From: Tetrapyrgos nigripes
Taxonomy: Eukaryota > Basidiomycota > Agaricomycetes > Agaricales > Campanellaceae
Direction: 5' to 3'
Assembly: GCA_013368315.1 (NCBI GenBank)
Contig: JAACJM010000011.1
Span: 682,001-746,000, forward strand
DNA: 64,000 nt
Shown here: in pieces, positions 1 through 12,164 of the stretch
How the letters are laid out: the number at the start of each line of letters is the position of its first letter
Position numbering within the stretch: the first letter of the stretch is position 1
The notes under the pieces: model-generated
Told to the model about the DNA's origin: nothing
Seen by the model: the letters and a program-made list of their open reading frames with translations, nothing else
The model's database searches: none
Translations under genes and position numbers: made by a program

Positions 1-1591
1 GAAGTCCCGTCGGGTGGTAGAGAGTGAGGCTGAAGAGTCGGAGTCAGAGCCACCTCCCAAGAAGAAATCGTCCAAGAATGCTTCGAAGAACGCCTCGAAG
101 ACCGCCTCGAAGTAGTCTGCCTCGAAGAAAAGGAGGGTGGTAGAAAGTGAGGCCGAGGAATCAGAGTCAGAGCCCTCTCCGAGACCGTCCAGGAAATCTG
201 CCTCGAAGAAGTCTGCGTCCCAGAAATCCCCCTCGAAGAAATCCACCTCAAGGAAAAGGAAGCTGGTCCAAAGCAAGGCAGAGGAGTCGGAGGTAGAGGA
301 ATTGGAGGTAGAGGAATCGGAGGTAGAGGAATCAGAGTCTCAGTTGCCTCCAAGGAAGAGATCTGGAAAAAAATCAACGAAGGCGCGCACTCCTCCTCGC
401 CTAGACACGCCTCCTCTACCAAACACGCCTCCACCTCTCCCAGAGACTCCTCACCCAAACGCTCCTCCACCTCAGACTCCTCCACCTCAGACTCCTCCAC
501 CTCAGACTCCTGCAGCAACCACGCCAATTTCCTTCTTTCCTTCCCCCACTTGTCCAGGCAGCATGCCTTTCTCTGGGCGAATATTTGCCCCGTATGACCG
601 TGGAGAACCTTTCTTGGCTACGACCCCACCTCCTGACCTTCGGTACTCACCATTCCTACACACAAGTCCGCGGCCGCCGTCTATAGAACTTCCGTTCTAC
701 TTTGATGTCACTACCACTACTACTGCCAACGCCGACGTCACTACCTCCCCCAACGTCACTGCCACGTCCCATTCCGATTCCACTTCCCCTACCCAATCCG
801 GTTCTCACACCTCAGTAGTCATGGAGGAGCCATATACCATCTCCAGGGAGGCTATTTGCTGGCACTATCCCAGAGAGAGTGAGTTCTGGCCTGGCTTACG
901 TCTTGCCCTCGGGGAATGGGGCCGTTACCTGGATGCTGTGCCTAAGGAGGATGATGAATGGATCACTCATTTCGAGGAACTGATTGACATCTATCTCCAG
1001 ATAGAGCATGCCTACCGGTACCACGAGAACAATGGAGTCATCATGTCACAGATGGAATGGCCGGGGATTTGGGAGTGGGAAAACGCCGGTCGCCCATATT
1101 GGGCTATTGTTGAGCCTGGTAGACGTTGCATTGAGGACGAGGTGAAGGGCTTGCAGACATGGTGGGAAGACTTTGCGACGTTTGAGAAGGGTGAGATGGA
1201 CTTTGCTCCGCTGGACTCAACGTCGGGCAAGAATGGCGTGTTCAGGTTCATGGTGGGTTTGATGCTCTGCCTCACCATGATTCTTGGAGATCCGGAGGAG
1301 GAAAACTTCAATAAGCGCAATGCGGACAAGACCTTTGCCCTTGCTGGATGGGCCGACCTCGTGATCGATGCCAAGGAAACCCTCGAACATGTCTACAAGC
1401 ATGCCAAGTTCAAGAACCCACCGAGATTGAAACGCAAGGCTGCTGAGATGGAGGAAAGTGGGTCAAGTCAAAGGATGACTCGTCGTCGGGTGGCTGAGCT
1501 GAAGGAGAAGGAAGAAGAAGAGAGTAAGAAGAGGGGCAAGAAAGGGAAGAAATCGGGTGGGAGAGGCACTTTCAAGCCCAAAGGGAGGTGA
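1..1591 (+). pseudogene. C-terminal part of a lineage-specific accessory gene, interrupted by TAG
   Basis: The reading frame is open from the left edge except for one TAG at 113-115, which lies inside a Lys/Ser repeat where AAG (Lys) is expected. Downstream it stays open for about 490 codons. The N-terminal part is low complexity: repeats built on VVESEAEESE, then Pro-rich PPPQT units. The last 250 residues form a Trp-rich globular domain (WHYPRESEFWPG, later DSTSGKNGVFRFMVGL), followed by a basic tail with MTRRRVAELKEKEE. The domain and tail match the C-terminal exon of the gene at 20262-23287 (NSTSGKCGAWKF, LTRRRAVEIKEA), so this is probably the last exon of a paralogue whose upstream exons lie outside the window. 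Function is unknown; the basic tail could be a nuclear signal (inference). Confidence 0.6.
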
Positions 1592-2837
1592 TCGTGGGCG
1601 GTCATCCTGAAGCTCATCATTCTTGGTCATTCTTGCTGTTGTGGGTTTTGTTCGTCGTTTATTTAGTTGTTTGTTGTTTATTTTGTATGGAAGACTTTAT
1701 GTACATGTTGTGGACTTTTATATAATGTTATTACTGCCAACCGATATATATATATGGGCCCATAGTACGAACTCAATGAGACGTTGACTTGTGTTGAGAA
1801 GTCCTGATGAAGATGGCTGTATTGAAATATTGGATGGTAAAATTTCACAAATTTGACAAGTCTCAAAAACCTGGCATAAAAAGTGAGCGCAAAAACGAAA
1901 TGAACAAGACAGTGATACTAGTATGGTAATGGGACATCGTACATACCTGTGAGAGTTTTCAGAATCATTGTAAGTTCCATGTATAGCCGATACTGTTCCG
2001 GAAAGTCTTTTATAAGTCCCATGCTTAGACATGTGGGCACAGAGCGGCAATTTATGATGCTAATTGCTGGAAAACTGTAACGAGCAACCCTACATGTCCT
2101 AGGGATGACCTCAATGCAAGTACCATATTGAGATACGGGTCGATGGAATCAAAGCTATGGTCAAGTCCCCATGCGATAATCATATTAGATATGTGCCTAT
2201 GGATGTAAGCAAGGTAGCTCCGTGAGGATACATGCTCTATGTACGATAGTCTACCTTAGTCTACTACATATGCTTGAATCATTGTATTTATTCGATTACC
2301 ATAAGCGAGATCTGCTCAACCGATGCAAAGGAGTTAAGCGAGGGATGGGATGTAGCCTGATGTAGCCCAGAAAACAGCGCCATGCCACCGTATGCCAATG
2401 ATGCCACCTAATGCCGATGCCCTGCCGTGGCCAACCCCTGCCCAACCTCTCATATGTGACCCATATTCATATACCGCTGCCTGATTAGGGCCAAAACTAG
2501 CCTGGGTATGCCCTGGCTATATCCCTCCCGTATTGTACTATCGGGGGTGAGGGGTTACCAGGAGTATTTATATATTGGGGCTACATCGCCTCGTCATTAC
2601 CCTTGCTTTGACCACCATTTTGGCACAAATTCATCCAGATGAGGGTGGCAAGCTTGAATTCAGTATGGAATTGGACGGTTTTGGATAGCAGTTGACGCTT
2701 CTGGGCAAGAATTCAGCAAAAAAGGTGAGCAATTTATTGGCCGAGGCATTACCGAACCCGTACCCATACAAACCTGTACAACGGCAGTACCAAATACGGC
2801 CATACCAACACCCTATGAGGTGCTGATATTCCTATAC
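1592..2837. other. Intergenic stretch, no gene seen
   Basis: No convincing coding region. It is AT-rich, with a short TA run near 1747-1757 and scattered CCCGTA/TACGGG hexamers (for example 2133 and 2527) like those in the inverted repeat that follows. Confidence 0.5.
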
Positions 2838-2970
2838 GGACGGCGGAACCCCAGGACCCGTATTACAATATCTGCGAAGTTTGGCCAACTGGGATCTTGG
2901 GTGAGGTATAGCTATACGGGTGGGTTTTGGTCATCCGGACAAGTATTGGACTCCGGCAGACCTCGGCAAG
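2838..2970 (-). repeat. Left inverted (subterminal) repeat of the putative KDZ composite element
   Basis: Read on the minus strand, this matches 24003-24136 read on the plus strand over about 130 bases at roughly 70-80 percent identity by eye. Shared blocks include CCCACCCGTATAGCTATACC, GCAGATATTGTAATACGGGT and GTCTGCCGG. The two copies face each other across the KDZ transposase, the TET/JBP-like gene and the accessory gene. Exact termini and target duplication were not identified. Two independent insertions of one small repeat would look the same. Confidence 0.6.
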
Positions 2971-3276
2971 GCAGGAAATTGCTGTAATCAGGATCAGAGT
3001 GTCACAAGCGTCACATTTCAGGCTGAGCAATTTATTACAGGCTGGAAATTAATATCACGGCCGCTTTAGGATTCCCCATTAGGTACAGTTGCGCTTAATT
3101 TTCAATTATCGGCAGCAATGAATGATCCGCAGATATCCGCTGCTACGATCCCTCTAACCTAGTCCCCAGTACTCGCTTACTGTGGCCTGTTCGTGCAGTT
3201 GGTGTAGCGTTTCGGTTCTAGGGTAGGTATGTGGGATCGACTCTTGGTGCAAACCTTTTTGTTTTTTATTATTCCT

Positions 3277-6200
3277 CTAAAGCAACTCCTCAGCCTCTTT
3301 AGTTACAGTAACCTCCTCTACCTCGTCCTCCAACTCAACATACAATGTAGGAAGGGTGGCAATACGACCAATCACCTTTTCTGTGTGTTTCCTCAGTTCC
3401 TCCCATCGCCCCATCACCTTCACAGCCTTCTCCTCCTGATACTTGACCTGCTGCCAAGTGTATGCATCAAGTCCATCCCTTAGCTCCTCAGAGACATTGC
3501 TCCTCATCCCCTCCTTTCCAACCAGTCGCAAAATCCACCACTCAGCCCTCCAAATGGAGTAATCAGAGATCCTACGCAACTCCTCGGTCAGTAGCAATAC
3601 CTCTTCGCGCCAACGCAACATCCGGGCTCGGGCCTTGCACCATTCCACTCGTATTGCTAATAATCAAGATTATTAATAAACATCAGATCATCCAATTCAG
3701 AGACAAACTCACCTTCTTGATATGCCGGATTGTCATCTGACATTTCCCCTTCCCTCAAAGTATACCAAATCCATGATAGCTGCCGATTCTTCTCCCCTCG
3801 GACAGTTGCCGCAATACCCTCGGCTACTAAGTACTCATCATCAGAATCGGGATCCCCAGAATGTACCCCCAACCGTTTAATTCTTTCCTCCCTCTCCGCC
3901 TGTTCCTCCCTTGTCAAAGCCCTCTCATTCAGTCCCCTAACATCCTCATCTTTGAGTTTTGCCAGCTTCACCTCCCAAAGCCCATGTCCCCACAGTAAGA
4001 GGAGTGCGTCTCTGGCGAGCCGGTAATGGACCTTCTGGCTGTGAATCCGGATGTCGATTTGCCGAAGTACTCCACTTGCTCGTGTACTGCCGATTTGCCC
4101 AGTTATGTTCCGTAATTTGAATCGGTGAGCCGCTGTTCTTGCCCGAAGTCCATCCCTCACTGCCTCTAGCGACTGCTTTGCCTCTACTTCCCGCAGCCTC
4201 CCCTCAGTGCTAGCTAAACCCGTTACACAGACATGTTGGATAGCGGACATGGTTCCGCATTCAGAGGGAAGGAATAGTCGGATTTTTTCGGGTTGCAATG
4301 TATCAGGGTTGTGGAGGTGATCCATCTGCTCTGGCGAGAGACAATCGGATAGCCTGGGCATGAGCATCACCTGTAGCGACCGAAAACGTGTGATCTGTTT
4401 GAGAAGGGCAGCCCGGCGTTTTTCTAATTCCACCTTCTGAGTCGTTGTTAGGTACTTGTTCGTGAGCAAGAATAGCTCCAAACTACGTCTATAGAGGATG
4501 ATCAGAATGAGAAAATTGCTATTGGGAGAGAAAACTCACTGAGATGCTTGAAGTTCGATGCCCTCAACAATGAACACACAAGGGCTAGTAGCATACCCTG
4601 ACTTTCCTTCCTCCAGCATCGTCTTCTCTTCCGCCATCAGTTCCAACTGTAGATTTTTGAAATGTGACTTTTCGTCATCTAGGCAAAGGAACAGTCAAGC
4701 TAAGATTGGATTAGAGCAACTGAGATCCTCACCATGCTCAGGATCTTCATAGGGACAAGCAAGGCTATGATCTCCTTCCCAGCTCCATACACTTGCCTCC
4801 CATCCCTCCAAAACATCTCTTCCCAAAGTCTTCTCCAACCCCTTATCGAACTGCTCAAAATCCCGCTCATGCAAATCGAACTCTTTCACCGCATTGATTA
4901 GCCTCTTGCCGATAACGCGATCTATCGTCGGATTAAATTGATAACTCGTCATATCAACAGAAAGAAATCAGAAAAACTAACCGAGGCCTTCTATAGTGCG
5001 CCAATTATGATATCCGAAGATATCATCCAAGGTCATAGCCCGATTACCGGGTCCCATCTCCTTCGTCTGTGCAGCAGCTTTGTTGGACTGTGCCCATCCT
5101 TCCTCAACAGTCTCCCCATGCGTCTCTCCGCATCCAGGTCCATAATCAAATGAAAAGTCGAAATGACATCCGGGTTGGTGAGCTCGGAGATGGAATTTCG
5201 GAACCATGAACCGGACGCCTGTCTCCGTGAACTTGACTTTGAAATCAGGATCAATTTTCGCCATACGCTCCCAGAAATTGATGCTCCATTGACAAGAGAT
5301 ATCATAAGAAATGACGAGTACCAGGTACTCCTCATTGCCCATCATCGACCAGAAAATGAAATCAATATTACAGTATCTGCAAGACCAATGAGTCAATGAA
5401 ATATCATCAGTCTGGGCTTCACTCACCGTTCTCCTTTCTGCAAATCACCCAGGCCATTCTTTCTCCATACCCTATGCCTCGCACAGCACACTCCACCCAC
5501 ACCACTCACACGAAGGCCTTTGACATTTCTCATATTGGCCAGGAACATTGCTTGGAACCCGGAGCAACTGCTCATCTGGCAATAACGAATTAAATTTCAT
5601 TTCTGTGTACCTAACTACATCAATGAATAGACAACTTACATCGGATTCGGACACATGATCTTCAATGTGCCGCTTGTAAGGAATGCTATTCACCAGATAG
5701 GCCCAACCATCGCCTAGAATAGGGCTCTTCTCTGTTGACGAGACCACCCTATTCCGAAGACGGAAGTTGGCATCAATGGCCAGGAACAACGTGTAAAGGA
5801 ATCTGTATTGAGACAAGTTAAGGCCAGGAAACTTGAAGGATAAAAGTACAACGCACGCTAGCTCCGGTGGCTTATCCTTCCAATCATCGGGGATATTCTT
5901 GCCTGGATGTGGACATGCTGGACAATCCATAGCGAGCTCGCCTTGCTGTGTGCCCCCAAGGCCACTAGCTGCATGCGCATGCCCACCCCGCTTAGCCATT
6001 TTCAAATTCCGCCATTGGTACATCACCCTGAGAAACGCGTGGTAACGGTCCTGTAGAATATCAGTATGGTATGTGGGATTAGAAAGCCTTGATACGCACA
6101 TTGGGGACTTCGCGTTGCCGACTCTGGGTCATAATCTGGAGACAATGGTAGTAATCATATGCAGGAAGCTTCGCTAGGCAATTCAGGTTCTGGAACTGCC

Positions 6201-7170
6201 GGAGACAAAGGAAAGTCAAAGCTGTTTGAGGGTTGACAGGGGTAGCTGGGTACCATAGTGCCCTGAGAAGCTGGGTCCGATGTGGAAGGTTGTCGTTACA
6301 GCCGCAAAATCGCACTGAGACTTCGTGGATACCATTAACGTGGATTACAGTAAAATCACTATGCGCTGCCTGATAGAAAATACAACGTTCACCGGGTTTA
6401 TGGCCCAGCTGGATAACCAAGCCTAAGTCCTTCAACGTCTCCAGAACAAAACGCTGGCCGTTCCAACACTAAAATTTTTAAAAAAAATCAGTAAGGGAAA
6501 TGATTTCCGCAAATCCTCGAGACCACATACCTCGATCCAGTGAAGAGGGTGCACTGCATGTTGCTTGACAATACATGCCTTGCACATCATGCCTGCAAGT
6601 ACACACTCCTCATCCACACAACGATGCTCTGGATTGATAGCAGAGCAGCTGCTACAGAACATCCCAAGCCCCCTACGCCCTTCTACCCAAAGCATCTCAT
6701 CCAAATATTCCTCCCGAAAAGGCAGCCAAGCTCTCGTAGGGTTGTCCTTGATATTACTCATTAGGATGATATGAACAGAACTGAAACCAGAACGCACCGA
6801 ATTGATGTTTCGCGCCCGGTGCACTAGACGGACGTGTGCAAGATCTTCAGCTTGAGAGCTACTGAGCCGTTCTAGGTCCAAATCGCCAGAGAGAGACGGA
6901 CCGTCGCCCCAGCCACATGCGAAGTCATCAGCAGCAAAAGTATAGTCCCCTGGGCTGCATTCAGTCCTCGTCGTCGTCGTGCACCAAATCATCCTGGGCA
7001 GCTTCTGATGTCGCATAACCTGATGACCGATCGAGCTCAAATGGATCCGCTTCTTCGACTTCTACTTGTTGAGTGAACCGACGATTATCCCGAGAAATGC
7101 TAAATGTGGTGGCAGTGGAGACTTCTTCTTGGTACCAACCTGTTTCGCTCGCCTTACGTTTAGGAGGCAT
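3277..7170 (-). CDS. KDZ (Kyakuja-Dileera-Zisupton) transposase with CxC2-like cysteine cluster
   Basis: A multi-exon minus-strand gene whose translated pieces line up in order with KDZ transposases. It starts MPPKRKASETGW (ATG at 7170). Next is a CxC2-type Cys/His cluster (FCSSCSAINPEHRC, CKACIVKQHAVHPLHW) at about 6500-6750, then a spacer region, then a transposase core with acidic residues in LAIDANFRLRNR (near 5770), LVISYDISCQW (near 5300) and GETVEEGWAQSNK (near 5110). The C-terminal helical part ends EWCKARARMLRW and a Glu-rich tail, stop at 3277-3279. Introns are about 50-65 bases. I saw no in-frame stop or frameshift inside the inferred exons, so it may be functional. Exon borders at the C-terminal half are approximate. 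KDZ elements move as DNA transposons, and in basidiomycetes are known to travel with TET/JBP genes (Iyer and colleagues, 2014). Confidence 0.85.
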
Positions 7171-7559
7171 GGCCAGGGGACTCAGCAAAAAAAACTACCT
7201 GTTCATCCGTATAAAACCACTTGGTTAATCCGGTTGAAAAAAAAAAAAACGAAAAAAAAAAATACCGCAGAATGATTACCCATGACCTCCAAAATGGTAC
7301 TGGAGCAGACTCTTCCCAGATAGCCAGCGTCGACATGCACCAGATCCAGGGCGGCTCCCATCTCGGCCGCCTCAAGCAAGGACCAGGGAAGTAGATGACG
7401 GTACATGGACAAGTCAACAACGCCAGCACGTGTTGTCAAAAGTTGACAACACGTGCTATTGACGCGACGCCACCAACGCGTCCTCATATCTTTACAGAGC
7501 CAAAAAAATAATAGATCAGATTCTAGAAATAGTACAATCAAATATGTACAGTCCACACT
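7171..7559. other. Spacer between the KDZ gene and the next gene
   Basis: Contains two A-runs (about 7237-7262) and the perfect hairpin at 7425-7457. A minus-strand open frame exists here but has no recognisable protein content. Confidence 0.4.
7425..7457. repeat. Perfect 15-bp inverted repeat with 3-base loop
   Basis: Arms AGCACGTGTTGTCAA (7425-7439) and TTGACAACACGTGCT (7443-7457) around AAG. Each arm holds a CACGTG box. It lies 5' of the KDZ start and 3' of the gene at 7560. It could be a cruciform, a binding site for a dimeric protein, or a transposase-related site. Confidence 0.85.
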
Positions 7560-8621
7560 TTACTCATCCTCTGTATCAGAAATATCAATAGCACCGATAA
7601 GTTTGCTGGACTCTGGGCTACCTCTGGGAAAAATAAAGATCTGTGTATGGCTGTCCTTGGCGATCTCGATGTCACCAGTCAAACTCGGATTGTCAAAGTC
7701 GACCAGAGAGCGGTCCGCAGTTGCAGGGACTGAGGTGACACGAGGAGACGACCGTGGTGGTACAGCCTCGAGGGCGAGACTGTATTCCTGGAGAGCATCT
7801 GAGAAGTGCTTGTATGCCTTGTATTTTGCATTAGACACCCTCTCAACAAAAACTCTCGCAATGGTCCTAATGAATATGGTTGGATTGCGTGTAGAACATG
7901 ATCAATAAAAAACTGCTCACCAATCTGGAAAGACTCCTACTCTGCAGCCCTCGGTAACCAAAATGCACCTTTGATACATCTCATGAGGCCAGTATGCAGC
8001 CAGGTCTGCTGCTGATGGGACATGGTTCCAAGCACAATATACCCACACACGACCATCTGGCATGTGGCGAGGGACAACGGTGTTATATGCAGGGGGCACA
8101 TCTGAACTGGGGCCCGCCAGTGCAGGAGTACGTTCATGTTGCCTGAAGGATATTAGCGTGAGTGCCAAGTGAAAAACGAAGATACTCACATTGTCGCGTC
8201 AAGTTGGACCTGGGTCCTGGTAGGAGCCACGGAAGTCGCTGTTGGAGCAAAAGAGCTCTCAGAGGAAAGCGACGGCGATGAAGGAGGAGAGGAGCTAGTG
8301 TTTGGCTCCCATACATAGCGATGGCAGGGAGGGGGGACCAAGGTGGGATCCGTTGGAGGCCGACGTGTCACAACGTAGGCAAAGCCAGGTTCGGTATTGC
8401 TCAGGATGTCGTATAGAGAAGATGGGGGTGTATAAGGAGGTGCATGGATGACAGTGGACCCTTGGCCGTTGCTGCTTCTGACAATGATGACTGTGGGGAA
8501 TGAATAAAGATAAAGACAGAATAGTGCGTTGTTACTTACCTTCACCAGGCTCCAAACTAATGATCTTGGCGCGTTGAAAGTAGATAGGAACAGCCTGAGG
8601 GGTGGGCTCAGCATCGGCCAT
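7560..8621 (-). CDS. Protein with RNase H1 N-terminal / viroplasmin-like domain
   Basis: A four-exon gene. ATG at 8621 (MADAEPTPQAV); exon 1 ends at 8540 before GTAAGT, exon 2 is about 8490-8190, and two further exons run to the stop at 7560. Joined exons keep phase and give about 308 residues. The recognisable part spans the last intron: CILVTEGCRVGVFPDW joins to ERVSNAKYKAYKHFSDAL. The pattern G..VGVF.DW...VSNA.YK.Y..F..AL is that of the small RNase H1 N-terminal (hybrid-binding) or caulimovirus viroplasmin domain, which in RNase H1 binds RNA:DNA hybrids. No RNase H catalytic domain follows, so it would be a binding-only protein. The rest is Ser/Pro-rich, with an acidic end (DISDTEDE). It sits on the same strand between the KDZ transposase and the TET/JBP-like gene, suggesting it is element cargo (inference). 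Confidence 0.65.
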
Positions 8622-8709
8622 TGTCTAGGTTATGGTTGACCGCAAAGAAGAAAAATGGTACAGCCACCAGATGAGGAATTTCCGGAATGAATAGCGAGAA
8701 AGGATGTAT

Positions 8710-9501
8710 TCAACATCCCAGGATAGTCATGGTACTAGGCTGCTGGTATAGTAGACTACCTCTAGAGTACAGGCGAGTCAGATTACCTTCCACAGCAGCT
8801 AAAGTTATCTCCTCAAGACATGAAATGAACTGCATTATACGTCTCTCAACTCTTGCCCCAGCAACATACTCGTCCCCCACTTCTAAACTTTGACAGGACT
8901 TGTGTACGGATTTCGCGAGTGCGTCAAAAGACTGGCCATCGAGCAAAGCTGGACATGGGGTATCTTCATCGGTCTTGCGGTGTAGAGACCATTCTTGGGT
9001 CTTGATGCAGAGCTCCTCTATATACTGAAGAGGAGCGTACTTAACACGCTCGTTGAAATTGACCTGAATAGCCTCCAAGTTGGCTAAGCGGCTGTTGACC
9101 TGAATAGTCTCCAAGTTGGCTAAGCGGCTAGCATTTTGAGGCGGTAGTTAGCAAGTATGAATAGTAGAGCTACAATTAGTGACCCACCTGGAGTCAGTCC
9201 TACTCAACGTCCGTAGTCTTTCCTGTCGTTTCAGTCTTCTTTTGGTCCTAGGGAAATTATCAGTCAGGAAGGACCCCTTGAGGAATAATAAGTACTAGAG
9301 TACTCTTCTTCAGCAATCGCAGCTGCGAGCTCTCGACGTTGTTCTCGTCTCCCGGAATTGATGAGTTCAGTGTTCCTAGAGAAGGTTAGCAAGGGGTATA
9401 TTATAGACATTTCAAGAATACCTATGGTAATAACGATTGCTTTTGGCGTTGGCAGCAATTCAGCGCTCTTCTTGATTTTTGTACTTTTTGGGACGAGGCA
9501 T
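8710..9501 (-). pseudogene. Decayed lineage-specific gene (MPRPKKY family) with early TGA
   Basis: Starts MPRPKKYKNQEER at 9501 and hits TGA at 9462-9460. The same frame continues IAANAKSNRYYHR to a donor site, which restores a basic N-terminal motif typical of a widespread Agaricomycete family (basic AAN.AKS.R.Y segment). Downstream exons carry RREQRRELAAAIAEEEYS (about 9300-9360) and, at 8710-9114, a helical C-terminal part ending GNLTRLYSRGSLLYQQ that also fits this family. The stop fits CGA to TGA. Function is unknown; the basic start resembles a bZIP-like basic region only loosely. Confidence 0.55.
9059..9130. repeat. Two tandem 36-bp units
   Basis: Two near-identical units (TTGACCTGAATAGCCTCC and TTGACCTGAATAGTCTCC begin them; each ends AAGTTGGCTAAGCGGCT plus one base). 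They encode a doubled 12-residue piece SRLANLE(A/T)IQVN in the gene remnant. One visible difference is a C/T change. Confidence 0.85.
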
Positions 9502-11648
9502 AAAGGGACAAGAAGAGTGAGGTGCCGTCGCAGCAAAATGTCGATTGACATCACCCAAATCCAACGTAGTCTTACCTTTTCAATTTTTTTATAACTTCTC
9601 TCAGAGGTGGACAGTACATACGCAAATCAATATCTCAAATCTTTTGACAAGCAGTGAACTCAGAGAAGCACAGTGGCGGAAGGTGCATTTTTCACGTCGC
9701 GCGGCCTTCAGTCACAGTACAACTTCAAATAGGGGGTTTCACTCGGCATTCCAAGAAGGTATATACATTAATTGATACTACATACACGCTATACATTAGA
9801 CTATATACATACTGTTTGATAACTACTAAGTACATATGAAAGAAAGGTCGTCGTAAAGCTTAAAGTCTAATAGATATGCCGTTGGCCGTCCTCAGTCTCC
9901 ACAAGGATAGAGTACAGCTCCACCTTTGAAGGAATACCCTGCCTAGCCACTCTCTCCTTCTGCTTTCTCTCAGCCGGTGGCATGGACACCCTAGTGCGAA
10001 ATCCATCCTCCACATATCAGAATATAGCTCCAGCAGTGTATTGGGTGAAGGAGTACCTAAGTAAGAATGACTTAGTCAGAAAGTCATAGAACGTAATACA
10101 ATGCCGACACTAACCTGGACTCATGGGGTAAGATGGTAGTATTGGAATGGCGGATATAGGCAGAGGGTATCAAAATGGTTGAGCCTAGTGGGAACTGAAT
10201 CACCAGGCCTAAGTCCCAAAGGATGAGATGACCTCCAAGCTTGTAGTCAAAATCTCCTAGGGCAGTAATGGTGCACCAGCCAAGGCAATAGTTGAGGAAG
10301 TCCATGTGAGGGTAGGTGACAGTTTTCGGGCCAAAGTTGAATGTGGAGCACGAGAAAATGCTGCTTGACCAGGTAAAACCAGTGCCCTGGGGACGGAGCT
10401 GGGTCATGACCTGGCGGTAATAAGAATGCATCTGGGGAGCCCAAGCAGCAAAGGCACCGGAAGCCCAGCCAGCGATTCTCTCAAAGGGTTTTGACTTGAT
10501 GAGCCTTTGGAGCAAGGGTTTGTTGGCATCTTCTTGTTTGAGGACCTGTGGATGCTAAGAGTGGTTTCGTCAGAGAAAGTCACTTTAAATGTAAGTGAGA
10601 CATACCTTCTGCCCCTGACCCATGGACTCCCCACATGCCAATGCGGCAAAATGGCCCCTACGATGCTCCTGCTGCTCTCCTGTCAAAATGAGCTCAGGTC
10701 GGGTTTCCTCCAGCAGAGCTGCGGCAGCGTTTCCAACTTCATGCCATTCCTCAGAATCCGGGGGGTTTTCGACGCAGACGCCAATGATTCGATTTCGGCA
10801 GTTGACAAGCGGGATTGAAACGCTGGGAAAGGTGAGTGAGGGCTTGAATAAGAAGGTAGGGGAGGAAAAATACCTTGCATCAAACACGACTAGCTCCAGC
10901 GCCATATCAAGCACCTCCTCAAGACTATAGGCCTTCTCTTCACCACCCTGATTCTTCCCAATAAACCCGCTGGAACCCTCTACAAATTGCAGGGCATCTG
11001 CAGCGACGCTATGAGGGAGCGCCGCTTCGAGGATCCGGGAAAGCGTAGCAGGGCAGGCCTTGTATTTCATAGGATCCCGGCTCTCTAGTCGGATCTTCTT
11101 TCGTACGTCATGCCCATGTTGCTTAGATGATTTCTTTCGCTTTTTGTTCTTCTTCTGCTTCGGCACCGTAGCTTCCTGAGTAGTTTCCTGAGTAGATGTA
11201 GCGGCTTGAGCCTTTCCTTTGCCCCTTCTGCCACGTCGAGTCAGCTTGCGGAGTTGAGGAGGATTGGGATGGGCTGAGGAAGCGGTAAGGGCAGGGTGCC
11301 TGTGAGAGGACTCAGCAAGGCGAAGCTGTGTTGGCTCTGAGGCAGGAATCGACCGTTCAGGTTCTGGACTTGCTGCTCGAGATGATAGTGGTGAGGATAG
11401 AGGGGAAGATGGCCTTGAAGACAAAGGCGAGGATAGGGGCGAAGATAAAGGCGTAGATGTGGTGGAGGGAACGGGAGTTATCGAGGGTGTTTGGACGGCG
11501 TCGTCATTGGAGGGTTTTGGTTTCAGGTCTGCACGTTCCTGGAGACGCAGAGTCCGTGCAACGGCCTTGGACACGTTGAAGCAGGAGGCAAGGCGCACTA
11601 CAGGTCCACTCCATTCGGCAAAGATAGCTCCGGACCGTAACTAGCTGT

Positions 11649-12164
11649 TGTCATGAATCGCTCCCCACCTATTCATTTTCTTTCTATTCTTTCCCCTTAA
11701 CTATCCACTTCCCACTCTAACCCCATAAACATCAACCATTTCTCATCATCGTCTATAGTTACCATCTCTCTAGATCTATGACTCACATTCTTATCTCCTC
11801 CGATCCCTATCTCCATGGACATTCTCACTGTCAATCACTCCGTATGATCCAGTACTACATCTATCCATATTTGACTTATTATTCTCTCGCCTTTGACATT
11901 TCCACATGATACCATCTATTATTACTTACTCTTTCCCATCTGTTCATATTTTACTTATATACCTGTGATCCTTGTAACCTATTCCTTAGTTCGTTCACTT
12001 CGTCTCCGCTCCGTACTTTTACTACGCAGTGTAGAGCCTAGTCAGCTTACTTTCTCTCTATCTCTTTATCTCTCTATCTCTCTTGATCAATCTATTCTCT
12101 TGTAAACCGGCTTTCTCGTATTGTGTGACTTGGGTGGTTATCGAGTGTATCGACAACCTTGACA
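11649..12164 (+). repeat. 5' LTR of the Ty3/gypsy element
   Basis: 516 bases, TG...CA ends, with a TCTCTATCTC-rich segment near the 3' end. Repeated at 19134-19649 with one visible difference. Confidence 0.95.

Noticed and set aside
7203..7556. 117-codon minus-strand open frame upstream of the KDZ start
   Set aside because: Crosses the A-runs and the perfect hairpin, and no recognisable protein segment or splice link to a neighbour was found.
11893..12105. 70-codon open frame repeated at 19378-19590
   Set aside because: It is LTR sequence; the repeat is explained by the two LTRs.
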